From Bradyrhizobium diazoefficiens (GTDB lineage: Bacteria; Pseudomonadota; Alphaproteobacteria; Rhizobiales; Xanthobacteraceae), in assembly GCF_016616235.1 (NCBI RefSeq), contig NZ_CP067100.1, forward strand, positions 3,097,001-3,161,000: a DNA stretch of 64,000 bases. The letters are read 5' to 3'. Below, piece after piece: positions 59,141 through 64,000 of this stretch; the first letter of the stretch is position 1, and each line of letters starts with the position of its first letter. The position numbers were made by a program, and so were the translations under genes. Under the pieces are notes generated by a model that did no database searches, was not told the origin of the DNA, and saw only the letters and a program-made list of their open reading frames with translations.

Positions 59141-60340
59141 ATGTCGGGGACTGACAAGAGCAAGGTGGGCCTTTCCCTCGACGGTCCCATTGTGATCCTC
59201 GTCGAGCCGCAGCTCGGCGAAAACATCGGCATGGCCGCGCGCGCCATGGGCAATTTCGCGCTTTCCGCGCTGCGCATCGTCAACCCCCGTGACGGCTGGC
59301 CCAACATCGCCGCCCAGCGTGCCGCCGCCGGCGCCGACCACATTTTGGAAAAGGCCGAACTGTTCGACACGGTCGCGCAGGCGGTTGCCGATCTCGACCT
59401 CCTGTTCGCCACCACGGCCCGTCCCCATGACCAAGCCAAGCCGGTGGTCGGGCCGGAAGCCGCCGCGGCCGAGATCTCGGATCATGTCGCCACGGGAGGC
59501 AAGGCCGGCATCCTGTTCGGCCGGGAACGCTGGGGGCTGACCAATGAGGAGGTGGGCCTCTCCAACCGCATCATCACCTTCCCGGTCAATCCGGGCTTTG
59601 CCTCGCTCAACCTCGCCCAGGCGGTGCTCCTGGTCGGCTACGAATGGTTCAAGCGGGCGACATCCGGCGAGTTGCCGCATGCGATGCCCGAGCGTTCCGA
59701 GCGCGCCTCGCAGCACCAGATCCAGGCTTTCTTCGAGAACCTGATCCGCGAGCTCGACAAGGTCGAATTCCTGCGGCCAGCGGAAAAGCGCGACACCATG
59801 CTGGTGAACCTGCGCAACATCTTCACCCGCATGGAGCCGACCAAGCAGGACATGCACACCCTGCACGGCGTGGTGATGGCGATCGCGGAAGGGCGCAAGG
59901 GTCCGGCCAAAGGCGGCGTGCTCGACGGCGAGCAGGCCACGCGCCTGCGCGCACTCTTGGCCGAGCACGGGCAGGGCGGCGGCGTGCCCGACAGCGGCTC
60001 GACCGTGCGCGGCCTCGCCCGCCTGCTTCGCCGTAACCCGACCGACGCCGAACGCCTGCTCTGGCAGGCGCTGACCCGGGACCGCCGCTTCGCCGGCCAG
60101 TTCAAGCGCCAGACCCCTGTGGGGCGCCACATCCCCGACTTCGTCTCGTTCCCGCACCGGATCGCGATCGAGCTGGTCAACCCGGGCGAGGGCGAGACGA
60201 TCGTCGCCGACCGCGCGGGCCGGCGGGCGTGGCTCGAGGCGCGCGACTACCGGGTGATGGAGATCCGGGCCGCTGACGTGGAGCGCGATCTCGAGGCTGA
60301 GCTGGTGCGGCTTGCGGGGATGATCGAGCAAACGACATAG
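59141..60340 (+). CDS. trmJ: TrmJ-like SPOUT tRNA methyltransferase fused to a DUF559-like domain
   Basis: The 399-residue protein has an N-terminal SPOUT domain (about 14-180): ILVEPQLGENIGMAARAMGNFAL, GILFGRERWGLTNEEV and NPGFASLNLAQAVLL, as in TrmJ, which 2'-O-methylates position 32 of tRNAs. After a helical linker, residues about 293-395 read RRNPTDAERLLWQALTRDRRF, FKRQTPVGRHIPDFVSF and ARDYRVMEI, the DUF559/Vsr-like PD-(D/E)XK fold. The usual E-L-D-G is E-L-V-N here, so nuclease activity is doubtful. Confidence 0.85.
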   Translation: MSGTDKSKVGLSLDGPIVILVEPQLGENIGMAARAMGNFALSALRIVNPRDGWPNIAAQRAAAGADHILEKAELFDTVAQAVADLDLLFATTARPHDQAKPVVGPEAAAAEISDHVATGGKAGILFGRERWGLTNEEVGLSNRIITFPVNPGFASLNLAQAVLLVGYEWFKRATSGELPHAMPERSERASQHQIQAFFENLIRELDKVEFLRPAEKRDTMLVNLRNIFTRMEPTKQDMHTLHGVVMAIAEGRKGPAKGGVLDGEQATRLRALLAEHGQGGGVPDSGSTVRGLARLLRRNPTDAERLLWQALTRDRRFAGQFKRQTPVGRHIPDFVSFPHRIAIELVNPGEGETIVADRAGRRAWLEARDYRVMEIRAADVERDLEAELVRLAGMIEQTT

Positions 60341-60442
60341 CTCTCGTAAGGTGGGTTGCCTGAGTTGGCCGCCTCATTTATTGGCACGTTTCGTGCCTCC
60401 GAAAGTGGCAGGCGACACAGTGCCTGGCCAAGGAGACCGAAC

Positions 60443-60931
60443 ATGAAACGCGAAGACCTCACCGAAAAGCTGCTCGACGTCAAGCGCGAGAAGGGCTGGA
60501 GCTGGAAACACATCTGCGAGAAGATCGGCGGCTATTCCGAGGTGCTGATCGTTGGTGCGATCCTCGGCCAGATGAAGCTGACGAAACCGCAGGCCGCCAA
60601 TGCCGGCGAACTGTTTGGCTTGTCGAAGGCGGAAGTCGCGATGCTGAACGAGGTGCCGACGCGCGGCACCGGCACGCCGATGCCGCCGACAGATCCCTTG
60701 ATCTACCGCTTCTACGAGATGGTGATGGTGAACGGTCCGGCCTGGAAGGCGCTGATCGAGGAAGAATTCGGCGACGGCATCATGTCGGCGATCGACTTCG
60801 ACATGGCCATGGAGCGCGTCGCCAATCCGAAGGGCGACCGCGTCAAGATCACGATGTCAGGCAAATTCCTGCCGTACAAATATTACGGCGCCAGCGGCAA
60901 CGTGCCGGAATACGGCTTCAAGGAGGAGTGA
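60443..60931 (+). CDS. cynS: Cyanate hydratase (cyanase)
   Basis: Cyanase turns cyanate and bicarbonate into ammonia and carbon dioxide. The 162-residue protein has an N-terminal helix-turn-helix-like domain and the catalytic core PLIYRFYEMVMVNGPAWKALI ... GDGIMSAIDFDM. Arg89, Glu92 and Ser115 match Arg96, Glu99 and Ser122 of E. coli CynS with the same spacing. AAGGAG precedes the ATG. No cynT or cynR neighbour is present. Confidence 0.96.
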   Translation: MKREDLTEKLLDVKREKGWSWKHICEKIGGYSEVLIVGAILGQMKLTKPQAANAGELFGLSKAEVAMLNEVPTRGTGTPMPPTDPLIYRFYEMVMVNGPAWKALIEEEFGDGIMSAIDFDMAMERVANPKGDRVKITMSGKFLPYKYYGASGNVPEYGFKEE

Positions 60932-60932
60932 G

Positions 60933-60999
60933 GGCGAATGGCAGATTGCGAGTAGCGAATGGAATCCACTCCATTCGCTATTCGCTACTCACCATTCGC
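60933..60999. repeat. Nested inverted repeat between cynS and purB
   Basis: Three GCGAATGG-like units (60934, 60954 and their complements at 60971 and 60992) and GAGTAGCGAAT / ATTCGCTACTC allow several alternative stems. It fills the convergent gap and may act as a transcription stop for both genes. Confidence 0.65.
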
Positions 61000-62439
61000 T
61001 TACAGGATTGCGCCCGGCGTGTACTTGGCCGCCTCAGGCTTCGCCTTCGCCAGCGCGTCGACCTGCTCGGCGAAGTGATCGACCTGCGCGGGCGCATCGC
61101 CGGAATTGGCGCGGCCGTGATCGAGCACGCGCTGGAGCTCGGCTTCGCTGAGGCCAAGACGCTGATCGGCTGCGAGGCGCTGCAAGAGGTCGTTCTGCAC
61201 GATCTTGCCGGTACGCAGGTCGCGGATGGCCGCGACCGCGTGCTCCTTGATCGCCTCGTGCGCGCCCTCGCGCCCCGCGCCCTTCTTCACTGCCTCCATC
61301 ATGACCGTGGTGGTCAGCAGGAAGGGCAGATAGCGGTTGAGCTCGGTCGCGACGACGGCGTCGAAGATTTCCATCTGGTCGAGCACGGAGAGCAGGGTCT
61401 CGAGCAGGCCGTCCATGGCGAGGAAGGCATCGGGCAGCATCACGCGGCGGACCACGGAGCAGGAGACGTCACCCTCGTTCCACTGGTCGCCGGCGAGCCC
61501 TGAGGCCATCGCAAGATAGCCCTTCAGCACCACATGCAGGCCGTTGATGCGCTCGCAGGAGCGGCTGTTCATCTTGTGCGGCATGGCGGAGGAGCCGACC
61601 TGGCCCTTGGCAAAGCCTTCGCTGGCGAGCTCGTGGCCCGCCATCAGCCGCAGCGTCTTGGCGAAGCTGCCGGGGCCGCTGGCGAGATCGACCAGCACGC
61701 TGACCGCGCGGAAATCGAGGCTGCGCGGATAGACCTGGCCGACCGCATCGAAGCTCTTGGGCAAGCCGAGGTGCTTGAGGATTTGCTGTTCCAGCGCGCG
61801 GGCCTTGCCGGCCTCGCCGTTGAACAGGGTGATCTGGTCGAGCCGCGTGCCGACTGCGCCCTTCAGGCCGCGCGCCGGATAGGTGTCGAGCAGGTTGACG
61901 AGGGCTTGATGCGCCAGCAGCATCTCCTCGCCGAACATGGCGATGCGCTTGCCGAGCGTCGTGACCTGCGCGGCGACATTGTGCGTGCGCGCCGTGAACG
62001 GCATGTCGCGCAATCGCCTTGCGTGCTTGGCAAAGCGAATCAGCGCCGCGATGCTCTTGGTCTCGATCAGCTGGAGCCCGCGATAGACCTGGAGCTGCTC
62101 CACGTTCTCGGTGAGGTCGCGGCTGGTCATGCCCTTGTGCAGGTGCTCGTGACCGGCGAGATCGCAGAATTCCTCGATCCGCGCCTTGACGTCGTGGCGG
62201 GTGATGCGCTCGCGGCGCATGATGGAGTCGAGATTAACCTGGTCTTTGACGCGTTCGTAGGCTTCGATCACGCCATCCGGCACGGGGATGCCGAGATCGC
62301 GCTGAGCCTTCAGCACGGCGATCCAGTAGTCGCGTTCGAGGCGAACCTTGCCTTCGCCGCTCCAGATGGCGCGCATGGCGGGCGAGGCATAGCGGTCGGC
62401 GAGGACGTTGGAGATATGATCCTGAGGCATGCCGCTCAT
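61000..62439 (-). CDS. purB: Adenylosuccinate lyase
   Basis: PurB acts twice in purine synthesis (SAICAR to AICAR, adenylosuccinate to AMP). The 479-residue protein has VLADRYASPAMRAIWSGEGKV, TSRDLTENVEQLQVYRGLQLIE and the superfamily signature GSSAMPHKMNS. It belongs to the longer type rather than the roughly 435-residue class. An in-frame ATG three codons later is the alternative start. It lies near purC and purS on the other strand. Confidence 0.95.
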   Translation of the reverse strand: MSGMPQDHISNVLADRYASPAMRAIWSGEGKVRLERDYWIAVLKAQRDLGIPVPDGVIEAYERVKDQVNLDSIMRRERITRHDVKARIEEFCDLAGHEHLHKGMTSRDLTENVEQLQVYRGLQLIETKSIAALIRFAKHARRLRDMPFTARTHNVAAQVTTLGKRIAMFGEEMLLAHQALVNLLDTYPARGLKGAVGTRLDQITLFNGEAGKARALEQQILKHLGLPKSFDAVGQVYPRSLDFRAVSVLVDLASGPGSFAKTLRLMAGHELASEGFAKGQVGSSAMPHKMNSRSCERINGLHVVLKGYLAMASGLAGDQWNEGDVSCSVVRRVMLPDAFLAMDGLLETLLSVLDQMEIFDAVVATELNRYLPFLLTTTVMMEAVKKGAGREGAHEAIKEHAVAAIRDLRTGKIVQNDLLQRLAADQRLGLSEAELQRVLDHGRANSGDAPAQVDHFAEQVDALAKAKPEAAKYTPGAIL

Positions 62440-62524
62440 TTGGCATTGCCCGGAGCCCGCCGCAAGCTGTTATGGAGCGAGCGGCGAAGGGGATTGACCG
62501 CGCCATTCGCCGCTCCCGGCCGGC

Positions 62525-62848
62525 TTATTTCCCTGCCTTCACCTCGGCGGCCGCAACCGCCAGCAACTCACTCATCTTGGCGCGAATCGCCTGCTCGGTG
62601 ATCGCGACGTTCTTGGCGGCGAAATCGCCCATGACCTTGCGCAGGACGTCGGCATCGCCGGCTTCCTCGAAATCGGCCGCGACGACCTCCTTGGCGTAGG
62701 CCGTGGCAGCCTCACCGGTGATTCCGAGCTTTTCGGCCGCCCACAGGCCGAGCAGACGGTTGCGGCGGGCTTCCGCCTTGAACTTCTGCTCCTCGTCGAG
62801 GGCGAACTTCTTCTCAAAACCTTCCTGGCGCTTGTTGATTTCGCTCAT
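62525..62848 (-). CDS. F1-ATPase zeta subunit family inhibitor (DUF1476)
   Basis: The 107-residue helical protein begins with the inhibitory-type N-terminus KRQEGFEKKFALDEEQKFKAEARRNRLLGLWAAEKLG and ends in a four-helix domain (ADVLRKVMGDFAAKNVAITEQ). This is the alphaproteobacterial zeta subunit, which blocks reverse ATP hydrolysis of F1. The gene is commonly found near purC, and here it is divergent from it. Confidence 0.93.
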   Translation of the reverse strand: MSEINKRQEGFEKKFALDEEQKFKAEARRNRLLGLWAAEKLGITGEAATAYAKEVVAADFEEAGDADVLRKVMGDFAAKNVAITEQAIRAKMSELLAVAAAEVKAGK

Positions 62849-63184
62849 GCGTCTTCCAATCCCCTGCTGGCTGGACCTGACCGCCCTTGGCCGCCTCGTT
62901 GCGAGGGGCTCGGCGCATGCCTAGATAGGGGGCAGGAATCGGCAAAACAACGAGCCGTTAAGCCGCAGGCAAGGCGGTATAAGTCAGCGTCGGATGGCCG
63001 GATCGATTGTGCTGGGACAGCCAATCGGATAGGTTGCCTGAAGGCTTGGTTCCCGTTCTGTTTCCTCAGGTTTCCTTGGGTTATAGACGGGTTCCCGGCC
63101 GTTCACGGCAGCTCCGCTGTGGGTCGAACCTGTTAACCGGAGCACACCAAATACATGGATTTCAACAAAACACGGTACATCCCC
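62849..63184. other. Divergent gap between the zeta-subunit gene and purC
   Basis: The gap holds the promoters of both genes. TATAGA near 63080 is AT-rich, but I cannot place a convincing promoter, terminator or repeat. Confidence 0.4.
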
Positions 63185-63952
63185 ATGAGCCGTCGGCGTC
63201 GCATTTATGAAGGCAAGGCAAAGGTTCTGTATGAAGGCCCGGAGCCCGGTACCCTGATCCAGCACTTCAAGGACGACGCCACCGCGTTCAATGCCAAAAA
63301 GCATCAGGTCATCGAGGGCAAGGGTGTCCTCAACAACCGGATCTCGGAGTACCTGTTTCAGCACCTCAACGACATCGGGGTGCCGACCCATTTCATCCGC
63401 CGCCTCAACATGCGCGAGCAGTTGATCCGCGAGGTCGAGATCGTGCCGCTCGAAGTGGTGGTGCGGAACGTCGCCGCTGGCTCGCTGTCGCAGCGCCTCG
63501 GCATCGAGGAGGGCACCCAGCTGCCCCGTTCGATCATCGAATTCTATTACAAGAACGACCAGCTCAACGACCCCATGGTGTCGGAAGAGCACATCACCGC
63601 GTTCGGCTGGGCCACGCCCCAGGAGATTGACGACATCATGGCGCTCGCCATCCGCGTCAACGATTTCCTCACCGGCCTTTTCCTCGGCATCGGCATCCGC
63701 CTCGTCGACTTCAAGATGGAATGCGGGCGCCTGTTCGAAAATGAAATGATGCGCATCATCGTCGCCGACGAGATCTCGCCGGACAGCTGCCGCCTGTGGG
63801 ACATCAAGTCGAACGAGAAGCTCGACAAGGACCGTTTCCGCCGGGATCTCGGCGGCCTACTCGAGGCCTACACGGAAGTCGCCAAGCGCCTCGGCATCCT
63901 CATGGAGAACGAGCGCCCGCAGGGCACTGGTCCCGTGCTGGTGAAGAGCTGA
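63185..63952 (+). CDS. purC: Phosphoribosylaminoimidazole-succinocarboxamide synthase
   Basis: PurC joins CAIR and aspartate. The 255-residue protein has [38 protein letters not shown] and [17 protein letters not shown] with [15 protein letters not shown], the SAICAR-synthase signature. The start matches the family start but has a poor ribosome site; an ATG ten codons earlier is possible. purS follows after 13 bases. Confidence 0.97.
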   Translation: MSRRRRIYEGKAKVLYEGPEPGTLIQHFKDDATAFNAKKHQVIEGKGVLNNRISEYLFQHLNDIGVPTHFIRRLNMREQLIREVEIVPLEVVVRNVAAGSLSQRLGIEEGTQLPRSIIEFYYKNDQLNDPMVSEEHITAFGWATPQEIDDIMALAIRVNDFLTGLFLGIGIRLVDFKMECGRLFENEMMRIIVADEISPDSCRLWDIKSNEKLDKDRFRRDLGGLLEAYTEVAKRLGILMENERPQGTGPVLVKS

Positions 63953-63965
63953 AGAGGATTTTGAC

Positions 63966-64000
63966 GTGAAGGCACGTGTTACCGTGACGTTGAAGAACGG
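63966..64000 (+). CDS. purS: FGAM synthase subunit PurS, N-terminal fragment
   Basis: A GTG after AGAGGA starts MKARVTVTLKNG, the characteristic first strand of PurS, the small subunit linking PurQ and PurL. Only 11 codons are in the window. purQ and purL would be expected beyond the end. Confidence 0.88.
   Translation, partial: MKARVTVTLKN

Overview
The window is GC-rich alphaproteobacterial chromosome. Gene content, protein style and the dispersed palindromic intergenic repeats point to Bradyrhizobium or a very close relative (inference from recognition, not from a search). The evidence includes a CckA kinase with CtrA-type boxes (TTAA-N7-TTAA) in front of flagellar genes, a GAAC-N7-GAAC SOS box at recA, an F1-ATPase zeta-subunit gene (DUF1476), and many small exported or membrane proteins of rhizobial type. 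I see no tRNA, rRNA, CRISPR array, insertion sequence or prophage.

Layout. 1-184 is the end of a 2-keto-4-pentenoate hydratase-family gene. 477-21121 is a Caulobacter-like flagellar region. The minus-strand operon is flgF-flgG-flgA-flgH. Divergent from it is fliL-fliM-DUF6468-motE-like, followed by a 1250-residue exported TPR protein. Next come fliO-fliP (minus), then flgB-flgC-fliE-fliQ-fliR-flhB, then cckA. CckA feeds the CtrA phosphorelay, and CtrA-type boxes stand before flgB, before the TPR gene and (half site) before fliL, so regulator and targets sit together. Two homologous twin-hairpin elements lie just before fliR and flhB, and their last arm covers each gene's ribosome binding site; this is the most unusual structure in the window.

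21363-36901 is mixed metabolism and regulation: a Tim44-like protein, a GST, an ICMT-like methyltransferase, class I fumarase, a YciB-type septation protein, and a carotenoid-oxygenase gene divergent from a TetR regulator. Matching operator pairs link that regulator to a second promoter 1.8 kb away. A SET-domain protein, an XRE/MmyB-like regulator, a DsbA-family oxidoreductase and a GNAT-like protein follow.

37070-43506 holds a small-protein zone around a PQQ dehydrogenase: two secreted proteins sharing a DPWGG motif, a 43-residue lipoprotein, zinc-ribbon-like and DUF6894-type proteins, and a possible small RNA between two minus-strand terminators. recA follows, then three tandem DUF1835-like paralogues (the first frameshifted) and an ElaA-type acetyltransferase.

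48598-64000 is housekeeping: gcvT-gcvH-gcvP under a tandem glycine riboswitch, alaS, a DUF3455 protein, icd, trmJ fused to a DUF559-like nuclease fold, cynS, purB, the ATPase zeta subunit, and purC-purS running off the end. Start codons were chosen by Shine-Dalgarno spacing and family length; several differ from the longest open frame.
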